Source of the DNA: Flavimaribacter sp039888615
GTDB taxonomy: Bacteria > Pseudomonadota > Alphaproteobacteria > Rhizobiales > Rhizobiaceae
Length of the DNA stretch: 43,530 nt
Strand: one strand, 5' to 3'
NCBI GenBank assembly: GCA_039888615.1
Contig: JBDQQS010000028.1
Shown here: positions 32,452 through 41,753 of the stretch, piece after piece
Position numbering within the stretch: the stretch's first letter is position 1
Layout: every line of letters starts with the position of its first letter
Translations under genes and position numbers: made by a program
Notes under the pieces: model-generated
The model's database searches: none
Seen by the model: the letters and a program-made list of their open reading frames with translations, nothing else
What the model was told of the DNA's origin: nothing

Positions 32452-33233
32452 GCAAGTCCTACGAGTTCTGCACCGTCGAGAAGGACGGCCACCTGACCGT
32501 CATCACGATGAACCGGCCCGAGGTGATGAACGCGCTGCATTACGAGGCCGATCTTGAGTTGAACGAGGTGTTCGACGATTTTCGCGACGATGCCGATCAA
32601 TGGGTCGCCATCGTGACCGGGGCGGGGGACCGGGCTTTTTCGGCCGGGAACGACCTGAAGACCCAGGCTCGCGTCAAGGGCCGCAGGCAGTTTCCGCCGG
32701 GCGGGTTTGCCGGGCTGTCGATGCGCACCGATATCGACAAGCCGGTGATCGCCGCCGTGAACGGGCTGGCCATGGGCGGCGGGTTCGAAATGGCGCTGGC
32801 CTGCGACATCGTGATTGCCGCCGACAATGCCTATTTCGCGCTGAGCGAGCCCAAGGTGGGGCTGGCCGCGCTGGCGGGCGGGATCGTGCGGCTGCCCCAG
32901 GTGGTCGGCTGGCAGCGCGCCATGGGTATCCTGCTGACCGGGCGCCGCGTCCCTGCCGCCGAGGCCGCCGAGATGGGTTTCGTCAACGTTGTGACCGAAC
33001 AGGGTCAGGCGCTGGCGGTGGCCCGTGAATGGGCGGCGCAGATCCTGGAATGTTCGCCGGTTTCGCTGCGCACCACCAAGACGGTGGCTTACAGCGCGTT
33101 CTACGGCGACGATCTGGACGAGCTGATGCGCCGCGATTTCGAGGCGGTGCGCAAGCTGCGCGCCAGCAACGATTATATCGAGGGACCGACCGCCTTTGCC
33201 GAGAAGCGCAAGCCGGTCTGGACCAATTCCTGA
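32448..33233 (+). CDS. Enoyl-CoA hydratase/isomerase
   Basis: A 261-residue crotonase-fold protein. Oxyanion-hole motifs AFSAGNDLK (about 63-71) and GLAMGGGFEMALACD (about 107-121) are visible. Two acidic residues equivalent to the hydratase pair are kept, in GGFEMA and LSEPKVG. It should hydrate an alpha,beta-unsaturated acyl-CoA made by the dehydrogenase that follows. Start overlaps the synthetase stop by four bases; the next gene starts 17 bases later. Confidence 0.9.
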   Translation: MSKSYEFCTVEKDGHLTVITMNRPEVMNALHYEADLELNEVFDDFRDDADQWVAIVTGAGDRAFSAGNDLKTQARVKGRRQFPPGGFAGLSMRTDIDKPVIAAVNGLAMGGGFEMALACDIVIAADNAYFALSEPKVGLAALAGGIVRLPQVVGWQRAMGILLTGRRVPAAEAAEMGFVNVVTEQGQALAVAREWAAQILECSPVSLRTTKTVAYSAFYGDDLDELMRRDFEAVRKLRASNDYIEGPTAFAEKRKPVWTNS

Positions 33234-33249
33234 TCGCGGCGGGCCCGGC

Positions 33250-35490
33250 ATGGAGACCATCTTTGTAGGCGACGACGAGGATATGGCGGCGCTGCGCGAT
33301 GCGGCGCGGGGGCTTCTGGCCCGCCACTGGCCAGCGGACACCGCCGAGGCGCAGGCCGCCGATCCGGCGGCTTTGCGCCGGGCCTGGGAGCTGATTGCCG
33401 AGAATGGCTGGACCGCGCTTTCGGGCGCGGCGGATGAGGGCGGGCTGCGGCTGAGCGCGGTTCTGTGCGAAGAGCTGGGCCGGGCGGGCTGTCCGTTGCC
33501 GCTGGGCGAGGCGCTGGCGGCGCGTATCGTGCTGGGGCCGGACGATCCGCTTGCCGGGCCGCTCGCGGCGGGCGAGGCGCTGGTCGCCTGTGCCCTGACC
33601 GCAAGCAGCGGCGAGGCGGGCGCGGGATCGGTCGTGGCCGGGCCGGGCGGCGCATTGTCGGGCCGGGTCGGCTGCGTCGATGCGGCAGGCAGCGCCACCC
33701 ATCTGCTGGTCGAGACCACGGCAGGCTTCGCCATTGTCGAGACGGCCCAGCCGGGGGTGATGATCACCGCGCGCCGGGGGCTGGGCGCCCCGACCCAGTG
33801 CGCCGTCGACCTGGACGCGGCGGCGGGGCGGCCCGTTTCGGGTGCCGAGCGGTTGGAAGACGCGCTGGCGGTGCTGCGGCTGATGCTTGCGGCCCGCGCG
33901 CTTGGCGCGGCCCGGCGCGGCGAGGAAATGCTGATCGACTATGTCGGCGAGCGCGAGCAGTTCGGGCGCAAGATCGGTCAGTTTCAGGCGATCCAGCACA
34001 AGATCGCGGATCTGCATCTTGAGGTCGATCTGGCCGGGCTGGCCATCGGGCTGGCGGCGCGGCAACCGGCAGAGGGGTTCGCGAACAGCGCCGCCGGGCG
34101 CGAGGCGCTGATCCTGGCCTGCGGCGGGCTTCGCACCGCCTCGATGCAGACCCATCGCGGGTTCGGCGGCATCTCGTTCTGGAACGATCACGAGACAGCG
34201 CGCCATTTCCGCCGTATCCACAGCGATCTTGTCCGGCTGGGCGGCAGCGCACGGGCGCGGCGCGACCAGGCGGATGCGCTGATCGACGCGGCGGAGGGGC
34301 CGGGCGCACGGCTGCCCGATTTCGACCTTGGCCCGAAGCTGAACGCCTTTCGCGACGAGGTGCGCGGCTGGCTGGCGCAGAACTGGGCGGGCCGGGTCTT
34401 CGACCCCGACGACACCCGCCCGATCAACCATATCAAGGCGGATCGGGGGTTCAGTCAGAAGCTCGCCGAGCGCGGCTACCTGTCGATGTCCTGGCCGAAA
34501 GCCTGGGGCGGGCAGGATGCAAGCGCGGTCGAGCAGCTTATCCTCGAGGAGGAGATCGCCTTCTCGGCGGCACCCATCGGCTGGCACCAGACCTCGGCGG
34601 GGATGATCGCGCCGACGCTGATCCGGTTCGGCACGGACGAGCAGAAAGCGCGCTATGTCGCGCCGATTGCGCGGGGCGAGCTGTGTTTTGCCCTGGGTTA
34701 CAGCGAGCCGTCGAACGGGTCGGACCTGGCGGGTCTGAAGACACGGGCCGAGCGGGTCGAGGGCGGCTGGCGGATCAACGGGCAGAAGACCTTCACCTCG
34801 TCGGCGGGCTATGCGCAATACCTGTGGCTTGCCGCGCGGACGGGCACGCCCGAAAGCCGCAACCGGGGGATCAGCACCTTCATCGTGCCGCTCGACACGC
34901 CCGGCATCACCCGCCATCCGGTGATCGGGCTGAGCGGGCATGAGGCGAACACGATGTTCTTCGACAACGTGATGCTGCCCGAGGATGCCATTGTCGGCGA
35001 GGTCGATCAGGGCTGGTCGATCATCACCGCCGCGCTGGCCTTTGAACGGGTGTCGCTGGCCGGGATCGCCTCGCGCGCGCGGGCGCAGCTTGACGCGTTC
35101 CTGCGCTGGCTCGACGGGGACGATCCGCTGGCCCCCGCACTGCGGGCGGACGGGGCGGTGCGCGACATGGTTGCGCGGTTCTCGGCCGAGATCGACGGCG
35201 CGCGGCTTCTGGCGCTGCGCACGGCGCAGACCATCGACGCGGGCGAATTGCCCATGGCCGACGCCGCGATGATGAAGGTCTATAGCAGCGAACTGGCCGA
35301 ACGGCTTGCCATCGCGCTGAGCGATCTTCTGGGGCCCGGCGCGCTTTTGTCCTTCGGCGAGCCGGGCGCGGTGCTGGACGGTTCGGTCGCGTTCGGGTTG
35401 CCGGATTCGCTCTTGTACACCATCGGGGGCGGAACAAACGAAATACAGCGTACGCTGATCGCGCAACGGGGTCTAGGGCTTCCTCGGTGA
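33250..35490 (+). CDS. Double-domain acyl-CoA dehydrogenase
   Basis: A 746-residue fusion of two acyl-CoA dehydrogenase halves. The first (about 1-335) has a shortened dehydrogenase fold with the C-terminal ACAD helices (YVGEREQFGRKIGQFQAIQ; THRGFGGISFWND). A short linker precedes the second (about 345-746), which has the complete flavin site (CFALGYSEPSNGSDLAGL; WRINGQKTFTSSAGYA) and TIGGGTNEIQRTLIAQRG. The catalytic-base position of the second half is Gly, as in some fused or heteromeric enzymes. It acts in the CoA pathway on a bulky or branched chain. Last gene of the island. Confidence 0.87.
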   Translation: METIFVGDDEDMAALRDAARGLLARHWPADTAEAQAADPAALRRAWELIAENGWTALSGAADEGGLRLSAVLCEELGRAGCPLPLGEALAARIVLGPDDPLAGPLAAGEALVACALTASSGEAGAGSVVAGPGGALSGRVGCVDAAGSATHLLVETTAGFAIVETAQPGVMITARRGLGAPTQCAVDLDAAAGRPVSGAERLEDALAVLRLMLAARALGAARRGEEMLIDYVGEREQFGRKIGQFQAIQHKIADLHLEVDLAGLAIGLAARQPAEGFANSAAGREALILACGGLRTASMQTHRGFGGISFWNDHETARHFRRIHSDLVRLGGSARARRDQADALIDAAEGPGARLPDFDLGPKLNAFRDEVRGWLAQNWAGRVFDPDDTRPINHIKADRGFSQKLAERGYLSMSWPKAWGGQDASAVEQLILEEEIAFSAAPIGWHQTSAGMIAPTLIRFGTDEQKARYVAPIARGELCFALGYSEPSNGSDLAGLKTRAERVEGGWRINGQKTFTSSAGYAQYLWLAARTGTPESRNRGISTFIVPLDTPGITRHPVIGLSGHEANTMFFDNVMLPEDAIVGEVDQGWSIITAALAFERVSLAGIASRARAQLDAFLRWLDGDDPLAPALRADGAVRDMVARFSAEIDGARLLALRTAQTIDAGELPMADAAMMKVYSSELAERLAIALSDLLGPGALLSFGEPGAVLDGSVAFGLPDSLLYTIGGGTNEIQRTLIAQRGLGLPR

Positions 35491-35642
35491 AGTCAAATCT
35501 CAACACTAGTGCCCGTCCACTTGATCGACAACATATCCGGCAGCGGAGAAAGAGTTTCGACAATGTTTGAGCTAATGGGATGAACTGCCTTCCCACCAGA
35601 CGCTGCTATTGTGGCAGGCATAGGTGGAGAGAGGAGCATCTG

Positions 35643-35955
35643 ATGGACATCAAGGTTCTGGGCATAGATTTGGGCAAGAACGTTTGCAGTCTCGCCGGGC
35701 TGGATGAAACGGGAGCGGTCGTGTTCCGCAAACGGCTCCAACGGCATCGGCTGCTGGACTTTCTTGACACGCTGCCGCCCTGCGTGGTTGCCATGGAGGC
35801 CTGCGGCGGGGCGCATCACATCGGGCGATTTTGTCTTGAGAAGGGACATGAGCCACGTTTGATGTCGCCGCTCTATGTCCGGCCATATGTGAAAGTCCAC
35901 AAGAACGACGACCGTGATGCAGAGGCGATTGCCGAAGCCGCGACGCGCCCCACGA
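35643..35955 (+). pseudogene. IS110-family transposase, N-terminal fragment
   Basis: 104 residues remain of the DEDD catalytic domain: VLGIDLGKNVCSLAGLD, VAMEACGGAHHIGR and the VHKNDDRDAEAIAEAA motif. GAGAGGAG precedes the ATG. The gene stops at the left end of the IS5-type element; the C-terminal half is nowhere in the window. The 152-base gap before it (35491-35642) probably holds the left end of this element. Confidence 0.82.
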
Positions 35956-37008
35956 GGCATTGTTGCACAACTCTGCGCCGAAAGGATTCACCTCGCGAAT
36001 CCGGTAGGTTAAGAGGCTGGTGTGAGCAAGCCCGACCCTGTCCGCTACCGCACGACGAACTGGAAGTCCTACAACGAAGCCCTGAAACGGCGTGGATCGC
36101 TGCTGATCTGGCTTGACAAGGACATGGAATGGCATGCCCCCAAGGCTGGGCGTCCGGGTCGGCCGCCGGTATTCTCCGATGCCGCGATCCAGTTCTGCCT
36201 GATGGTGAAAGTGCTGTTCGGCCTGCCGCTCCGACAATCGACAGGGATGGTGTCCAGCATTCTGCAGATGGCGGGGCTGGATTGGCCAGTTCCCGACTTC
36301 TCGACCCTGAGCCGCAGGCAAAAGACCATCACGGTCGGGATCTCGAGCCGCCGCGCGCCAGGCCCTCTGAACCTGTTGGTGGACAGCACCGGTATCAAGT
36401 TCCTCGGTGATGGCGAATGGCTGGCCCGCAAGCATGGCACCCATCGCAGACGTCAATACCGCAAGGTCCATCTTGCGATGGACACGGGCTCCGGAGACAT
36501 CCTGGCCGTGGAGTTCACGTCAAGCCGCGAGGGCGACAGTCCTGTCCTGCCGGACCTCCTGGACCAGATCCCGCCGGATCAGGAGATCGGCACCGTGACG
36601 GGCGATGGCGCCTTCGACACCCGCCGCTGCCATACCGCGATCCTCGCGCGGGGAGGCACCGCCATTATCCCCATTCGCAAGAATGGTCGCTTCTGGAAGG
36701 AGAATTGCCCTGCGGCGTTGGCGCGCAATGACATCCTGCGCGCCACCCGGCTCCTTGGGCGAGCGATCTGGAAAAAATGGTCTGGCTATCATGCCCGAAG
36801 TCGCATCGAGGCGAAGATGCGTGGCCTCAAGTCCTTCGGAAAGAGGATCGCCTCAAGAGACCCCGACCGCCAGACCGCCGAAATCCACATCCGCATCGCC
36901 CTCATGAACCGCTTCTCGGCCCTCGGCAGGGCCGAGATCGAGGCTGTCGCCTGAAAAGTAACGGGAAAGGGGATCGTCAGCCCCAACGCTGATTTACGCA
37001 ACAACGCC
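35956..37008. mobile_element. IS5-family insertion sequence
   Basis: About 1,053 bases bounded by imperfect terminal inverted repeats: GGCATTGTTGCACAA (35956-35970) and its near complement (36994-37008), 12 of 15 equal. The single transposase gene is intact. The flanks are unrelated: an IS110 fragment on the left, the third TRAP system on the right. No target duplication is seen, so a deletion or recombination took place at the element. Confidence 0.83.
36022..36954 (+). CDS. IS5-family DDE transposase
   Basis: A 310-residue transposase of the IS5 family (IS903/IS5-like group): N-terminal GRPPVFSDAAIQFCLMVKVLFG, then the catalytic Asp in LLVDSTGIK, Asp in GDGAFDTRR and Glu in SRIEAKMRG. The start is GTG at 36022, with AGAGG upstream. 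The reading frame is intact, so the element may be active. Confidence 0.9.
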   Translation: MSKPDPVRYRTTNWKSYNEALKRRGSLLIWLDKDMEWHAPKAGRPGRPPVFSDAAIQFCLMVKVLFGLPLRQSTGMVSSILQMAGLDWPVPDFSTLSRRQKTITVGISSRRAPGPLNLLVDSTGIKFLGDGEWLARKHGTHRRRQYRKVHLAMDTGSGDILAVEFTSSREGDSPVLPDLLDQIPPDQEIGTVTGDGAFDTRRCHTAILARGGTAIIPIRKNGRFWKENCPAALARNDILRATRLLGRAIWKKWSGYHARSRIEAKMRGLKSFGKRIASRDPDRQTAEIHIRIALMNRFSALGRAEIEAVA

Positions 37009-37029
37009 CACATCATTGCACGGTATCGT

Positions 37030-38325
37030 CTACCCAAATATCCTCACCATTCCCGGAGCCACAATCATGCACGCTACCACAAACGCATCCGCAACAAGGA
37101 ACGGCACCACGGCGGCAAATATTCTCATAAGAGAAGCCTCCATTCCGGCAACACGCTTTACAACAAAAACATTCAAACCTATCGGCGGAGTTATCATTCC
37201 GATTTCAAGCAGTTTTACAACAAGGACGCCGAACCAGACCATGTCGATTCCCTCAGCCCTTATCATCGGAAGAAAGACCGGTAGGGTTATCAAAAGCGCA
37301 CCAAATGGCTCCATAAACATGCCAAGCACCAAATATATGGCTACAATTAGCAAAATTTGCGTCAACTGCGTCAATTCGAGGCCTGCGGTAGCCAATACCA
37401 AATACGACGACAGCCCAGTTATTCCAAGAAAGCGGGTGAACATTGTTGCTCCGACTGCGACAATGAATATTGCAGTCGTCGTCAGAACTGTTTCAGACAA
37501 CACAAACCAAGCCATCTCCTTTGTCAGGCGGCCAAGAAATCCCGCAACAACAAAGGTCATCATCGATCCAACTGCGCCCGCCTCAGTAGGCGTGAAGATA
37601 CCTGTGAAGAGCCCGCCCAAAACACATCCGGCTAGAGCGATAGCTGGCCATGCGTTGCGCAAGGCAACACCTAGTTTGATGGTGCTTTCACCAGGTTCGG
37701 CACGGCGCGGAACTATGTCTGGACGAATGAAGGCAGTCGTCAAGATGACCACAACATAGGAAAAGGCAGACAGTACACCAACTACGATCCCGCCAAGAAA
37801 GATCGAGTTAACAGACACCTCTGCGAAAATCCCGAAAACGATCATCAAGATGGATGGCGGGATCAAAGCACCCAGCGTCCCCCCTGCAGCCACAGTAGCG
37901 CAGGCAAAGCCCCGCCCGTACCCGCCCGATACCATTTCGGGCACTGCCATACGTCCTATCGTAGCGGAGTTGGCTATGCTTGACCCACTAAGCGCAGCGA
38001 AGCCCCCACTCGCTGCGATGGTAGAAATGGCTAGCCCTCCCGGCAGCCAACGCAGCAAGACCTTAGCAAGCTCGAAAAGTCCAGACGTAAAACCCGCACG
38101 GTAGGCCATAAATCCCATCAGAAGGAACATTGGTACTGCGCTGAGGGTCCAGCTAGACGCGAAGCTGTAGGGCGTGTTCTGCAAGATACCAAAGGCCGGC
38201 CCGAAACCGAGGATCGAAGCTATGCCCACGAAAGACACCAAGATCAACGCAATCGCAACCGGAACACGCAATATCAGCAATAAGAGAAGCGCAAGCGCAC
38301 CCATAAAACCCGCTTCGACATTCAT
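37030..38325 (-). CDS. dctM: TRAP transporter large membrane subunit (DctM-type), system 3
   Basis: A 431-residue DctM protein with GGFAALSGSSIANSATIGRMAV, AAGGTLGALIPPSI and ITPPIGLNVFVV. It is the last gene of the right-hand operon and its stop is only 22 bases from the IS5 end, so downstream genes may have been lost. The ATG at 38325 is four bases after the dctQ stop. Base composition is lower in GC than in systems 1 and 2. Confidence 0.92.
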   Translation of the reverse strand: MNVEAGFMGALALLLLLILRVPVAIALILVSFVGIASILGFGPAFGILQNTPYSFASSWTLSAVPMFLLMGFMAYRAGFTSGLFELAKVLLRWLPGGLAISTIAASGGFAALSGSSIANSATIGRMAVPEMVSGGYGRGFACATVAAGGTLGALIPPSILMIVFGIFAEVSVNSIFLGGIVVGVLSAFSYVVVILTTAFIRPDIVPRRAEPGESTIKLGVALRNAWPAIALAGCVLGGLFTGIFTPTEAGAVGSMMTFVVAGFLGRLTKEMAWFVLSETVLTTTAIFIVAVGATMFTRFLGITGLSSYLVLATAGLELTQLTQILLIVAIYLVLGMFMEPFGALLITLPVFLPMIRAEGIDMVWFGVLVVKLLEIGMITPPIGLNVFVVKRVAGMEASLMRIFAAVVPFLVADAFVVACMIVAPGMVRIFG

Positions 38326-38329
38326 ATTA

Positions 38330-38827
38330 TCAAGCCTTATGTAGATTCTGATGGCCAGGCACAGCACAAATGCAGCGCATCAGACAGATGAAACCAGCCG
38401 CAGCAAAGGCCAGAGGCAACATGAAATATGTAGGCCAGACAAAAATTCGTGTATTCTCAACCATGATGAAGGTTCCCGCATGGAATGACTTTATCGCGGT
38501 CAACCAAGTCAAATATCCAAGAACTCCATAAACACCAACACTAATCAGCGCAACCGCACGTAGCAGCAACTTTTGGAACACGTTCGGCAAAACGGAATTC
38601 ACTAAATCGACCGAAATCATTTCCAATTTTTGTTCCGTCAGAGCCAGTGGCAGGAAAGTGAGAGCTATCATGTAATAACGGGCAACGATATCTGACGTAC
38701 CTGGGATAGCCACAACAAAAACATTTCGAGCGACGACATCCGCGCAGACGTGCAGCATTAGAAGGATAACAGCAACGGCACCGACTGAAGCCAGCGCCGT
38801 GCTGACGGTGTTAATGATTCGTTTCAC
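38330..38827 (-). CDS. dctQ: TRAP transporter small membrane subunit (DctQ-type), system 3
   Basis: A 165-residue four-helix membrane protein: VCADVVARNVFVVAIPGTSDIV, a polar loop TEQKLEMISVDLV and hydrophobic C-terminal helices. It lies between dctP and dctM. The gap to dctP is 30 bases. Order dctP-dctQ-dctM equals that of system 1. Confidence 0.87.
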   Translation of the reverse strand: MKRIINTVSTALASVGAVAVILLMLHVCADVVARNVFVVAIPGTSDIVARYYMIALTFLPLALTEQKLEMISVDLVNSVLPNVFQKLLLRAVALISVGVYGVLGYLTWLTAIKSFHAGTFIMVENTRIFVWPTYFMLPLAFAAAGFICLMRCICAVPGHQNLHKA

Positions 38828-38857
38828 AGAGAATAGTCCAGTATGAAATTCCCGGTA

Positions 38858-39970
38858 TCAGTTGCCATAGGATGCATAGTCCACCTTATCCCAGACCTCT
38901 GCCTGCACACGCGCAGCGATAGCATCTGGGTCGAGCCCTGTCTCGTCAACAATGCCTTGCCATTTCTCGACAAGCCGGATGAACTCCGCAATCAAATCAT
39001 CGGCATCATCAATCCCGTAATTTTCCTTTGCCAATTGAGCTGCTATCTTCACATCTTCCAACGCGTAGGCATTGCTGGCTTCCTTCAGAATTGGCGACGG
39101 GGTTACCGCAGTCAAGCCAGCCTCCTTGGCAGCGTTCAGCGCCTTGTCGGCGAGTTCATATCCCCAGGCTTGGGTCATCTGAACCGCACCGAGATTGGCT
39201 GCACGTGCTAGCTGTTCGCGCTCCTCGGCCGAAAGCTGCACCCAAGTAGTCTTGCTTGCGGTAAATGACGAAGTGCCATGATAGGTACCAATGCTAATGA
39301 GCGTTGCGTTTTTGATGACCTCCATCAGCCTCAAAGTCAGTAGATCACTCAGTGAACTTACCGATCCGTCGAGCGTGCCTTGCGAGATTGACTCGAACAC
39401 TTCCGCGGTTGACATGGTCACCGGAGCGGCACCAAAATGTTCAGCCCAGCGGGAAAACGGCGCTCCCCCAGTTCGTAGACGCAAGCCCTGAAGATCTTCT
39501 GGAACCACGACTGGTTTCGTCGTAATAAGACCATAAACATCCGTAGATCCGGTTCCCAAGTATACCATGCCCAAGTCAATGAACTCCTTTTGGCAAGGTA
39601 TGCAATTGACCATGAATTCAGTTGCCGCAGCTCCCATGACATGTGGTTCACGGCCGGTCAGTGCGACCGCACTCATAATGCCAGCATAAGGCATTTCGGA
39701 TCCGTAGTAGAGAGGCACGATCGTCCCAATCTCCGCGAGATTGGTCTGAAGTGCGTCCTTCATTTGGGGAAGTGCCACGACTTCCGGCCCTAGAATTTTC
39801 GCCGTCAGATTACCATCTGACACTTTGGGAAGATACTCCACGAAAGGGACATAAAGGTCGTCATATACAGGGTGTGGACTAGGTAGACCCGGTGCAACAC
39901 GTATTTCACGGGCTTCTACAATGGAGGCGGACAGCACCAGCATTGCCATGGTCAATAGAGTCGTATTCAT
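38858..39970 (-). CDS. dctP: TRAP transporter substrate-binding protein (DctP-type), system 3
   Basis: A 370-residue binding protein with an N-terminal signal peptide (MNTTLLTMAMLVLSASIV, cleavage after EA). The ligand Arg is present (LRLRTGG) and the family segment STAEVFESISQGTLDGS follows. The protein carries two close cysteines (CIPC). I chose the ATG at 39970, 8 bases from GGGAGG; an ATG two codons earlier lies only two bases from it. It follows the ferredoxin gene by 23 bases. Confidence 0.9.
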   Translation of the reverse strand: MNTTLLTMAMLVLSASIVEAREIRVAPGLPSPHPVYDDLYVPFVEYLPKVSDGNLTAKILGPEVVALPQMKDALQTNLAEIGTIVPLYYGSEMPYAGIMSAVALTGREPHVMGAAATEFMVNCIPCQKEFIDLGMVYLGTGSTDVYGLITTKPVVVPEDLQGLRLRTGGAPFSRWAEHFGAAPVTMSTAEVFESISQGTLDGSVSSLSDLLTLRLMEVIKNATLISIGTYHGTSSFTASKTTWVQLSAEEREQLARAANLGAVQMTQAWGYELADKALNAAKEAGLTAVTPSPILKEASNAYALEDVKIAAQLAKENYGIDDADDLIAEFIRLVEKWQGIVDETGLDPDAIAARVQAEVWDKVDYASYGN

Positions 39971-39993
39971 GTTCATTTCCTCCCTAGAAATGG

Positions 39994-40314
39994 TTAGATG
40001 GTATCTTGAGGTGCTACTTCGAGGCAGAGACCATCCATCGTCTCGGTGAGTTCCACTTGACAGGACAACCTCGAATTCGGCTTTGCTGAGTCAAAGCATT
40101 CTAAGATATCTACCTCGGCCTCTGCAGGCTTCGGCATTTCTTCAAAAGCTTCAGAAGCTATGTAGACATGGCAAGTGCCGCAAGCGCAATTGCCACCGCA
40201 TATCGCTTCGATATCATCGATTTCATTGTCGCGGAGTGCCTCCATCAAAATCTGTCCAGCCTCTGCTCTAATCATACGGGTCGAGCCGTCCCTCTTTGTG
40301 ACCGTTATCTTCAT
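39994..40314 (-). CDS. [2Fe-2S] ferredoxin (adrenodoxin/putidaredoxin type)
   Basis: A 106-residue ferredoxin. The cluster cysteines are in ICGGNCACGTCH (Cys-x5-Cys-x2-Cys) and RLSCQ. This pattern is that of P450-type ferredoxins such as putidaredoxin and terpredoxin. It should pass electrons to the P450 of the same operon. No ferredoxin reductase gene lies in the window, so one must be supplied from elsewhere. Confidence 0.9.
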   Translation of the reverse strand: MKITVTKRDGSTRMIRAEAGQILMEALRDNEIDDIEAICGGNCACGTCHVYIASEAFEEMPKPAEAEVDILECFDSAKPNSRLSCQVELTETMDGLCLEVAPQDTI

Positions 40315-40340
40315 TTGTCTCTCATTGTTTTAGGCCTTCT

Positions 40341-41753
40341 TCAGGTACGCGGCAGTGCTCGGTTGACAACTCGGAGCTGACAGAATTCATGCAGTCCGTC
40401 ATCACCTAATTCGGCGCCAATTCCAGATTGGCGCGCTCCGGAAAAGGGGAGTGCTGGGGAAAGCGCCATGTGATCATTGATCCAGATTGTACCGAATTCT
40501 AACCGGTCAGCGAGTTCTTCAGCGCGCTCGGAGTCCTGTGTCCATATCGAAGCGCCCAGACCCATCTCGCCCCGGTTCAGCGTATCCACTACTTTGTCGA
40601 GGTTTGTGTATTTCACAATCGGCAAGATTGGACCGAACTGCTCCTCGTCCACGATGCGATCGCCATCAGCGACATCACAGACAATTGCAGGCCGTACAAA
40701 AAAGCCCTTGTTGCCGACCCGATTTCCCCCCGTCAATATTGTTCCGCGGCTATTGCAATCCTGAAGGAGCTCTAGGATCCGGTCAAATTGCGCACGGTTT
40801 TGTAACGGTCCGATCTGGACTCCTTCTTCGGTACCGGCACCAACCACCGCTTGTTCCGCAAGCAGAACAAGTTCCTCACATAGCCGATCATGGAGGGCTT
40901 CAGGAACATAAACCCGTTTGATCGCAATGCACATTTGGCCGGAGTTCACGAAGGCAAAAGCGAAGATTCTGGCAGCAACGAGCTTTGGGTCGGCGTCGTC
41001 CAGAACAATGGCAGGATCGTTGCCGCCGAGTTCCAACGTAACACGCTTCAAAGTGCTTGCCGCCGTAGCCATCACGCGGCGGCCAGTTGCTGTTGAACCG
41101 GTGAACGAAATCTTTCGTATGCCAGGATGGGCACTGATTAGCGGACCCAGATCATTTTCGTCGCTAAGCACATTGAGCACGCCGGCTGGCAGGATATCAC
41201 CTACCAGTTCAGCAAACCGTAGCGTTGAAAGCGGGGTGGAGCCAGCTGGCTTCACGACCAGCGTGTTCCCCGCGATCAGTGCCAGAGGGACCTTCAACGC
41301 CATTAATGCGATTGGGAAGTTCCATGGGATAATGCAGGCAACAACGCCAAGCGGACGACGCTGAATGATAGAATCTCGACCGCCTCCAGCATGAATGTGC
41401 CGGTCTTCGACTTGGCGCAAAGCTGCGTAACGAAAGAACTCCGCCGCGCGCAGAACTTCGTTTTTAGCGGCACTAAGCGGCTTTCCCTGCTCAAGCATCA
41501 GAAGCTCACCAAGCTGATCTACATTTTCTTCCATTATTTGGGCAATTCGACCGACGGCTTTCTGCCGCTGAGCCACCATAAGTTGTGACCAAGTCGCGAA
41601 CGCGCGTTGAGCACTTTCTACTGCCAAGTCCAGTTCGACCGGTGTGGCGCGCGCCGCTAGGGCAACAGTGATTTCGGTCGCAGGATTGACCACCGGCGAC
41701 GTTCGGGTCCCGGGCATTACCTGACCATCTATAAAAAGTCCGAACTCACGCAT
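40341..41753 (-). CDS. NAD(P)-dependent aldehyde dehydrogenase
   Basis: A 470-residue aldehyde dehydrogenase. IPWNFPIALMALKVPLALIAGN, FTGSTATGRRVM, the catalytic Glu in LELGGNDPAIV and the Cys in NSGQMCIAIKRVYVP are present, with the C-terminal PFSGARQSGIGAELG. It should oxidise the aldehyde from the preceding alcohol dehydrogenase to an acid. Its start overlaps the alcohol dehydrogenase stop by eight bases. Confidence 0.92.
   Translation of the reverse strand: MREFGLFIDGQVMPGTRTSPVVNPATEITVALAARATPVELDLAVESAQRAFATWSQLMVAQRQKAVGRIAQIMEENVDQLGELLMLEQGKPLSAAKNEVLRAAEFFRYAALRQVEDRHIHAGGGRDSIIQRRPLGVVACIIPWNFPIALMALKVPLALIAGNTLVVKPAGSTPLSTLRFAELVGDILPAGVLNVLSDENDLGPLISAHPGIRKISFTGSTATGRRVMATAASTLKRVTLELGGNDPAIVLDDADPKLVAARIFAFAFVNSGQMCIAIKRVYVPEALHDRLCEELVLLAEQAVVGAGTEEGVQIGPLQNRAQFDRILELLQDCNSRGTILTGGNRVGNKGFFVRPAIVCDVADGDRIVDEEQFGPILPIVKYTNLDKVVDTLNRGEMGLGASIWTQDSERAEELADRLEFGTIWINDHMALSPALPFSGARQSGIGAELGDDGLHEFCQLRVVNRALPRT

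Noticed and set aside
32983..35466. A very long open frame antisense to the double acyl-CoA dehydrogenase
   Set aside because: It mirrors the codon periodicity of the GC-rich sense gene, is rich in Arg, Gly and Pro, has no family resemblance or ribosome site, and the sense gene has clear dehydrogenase motifs.
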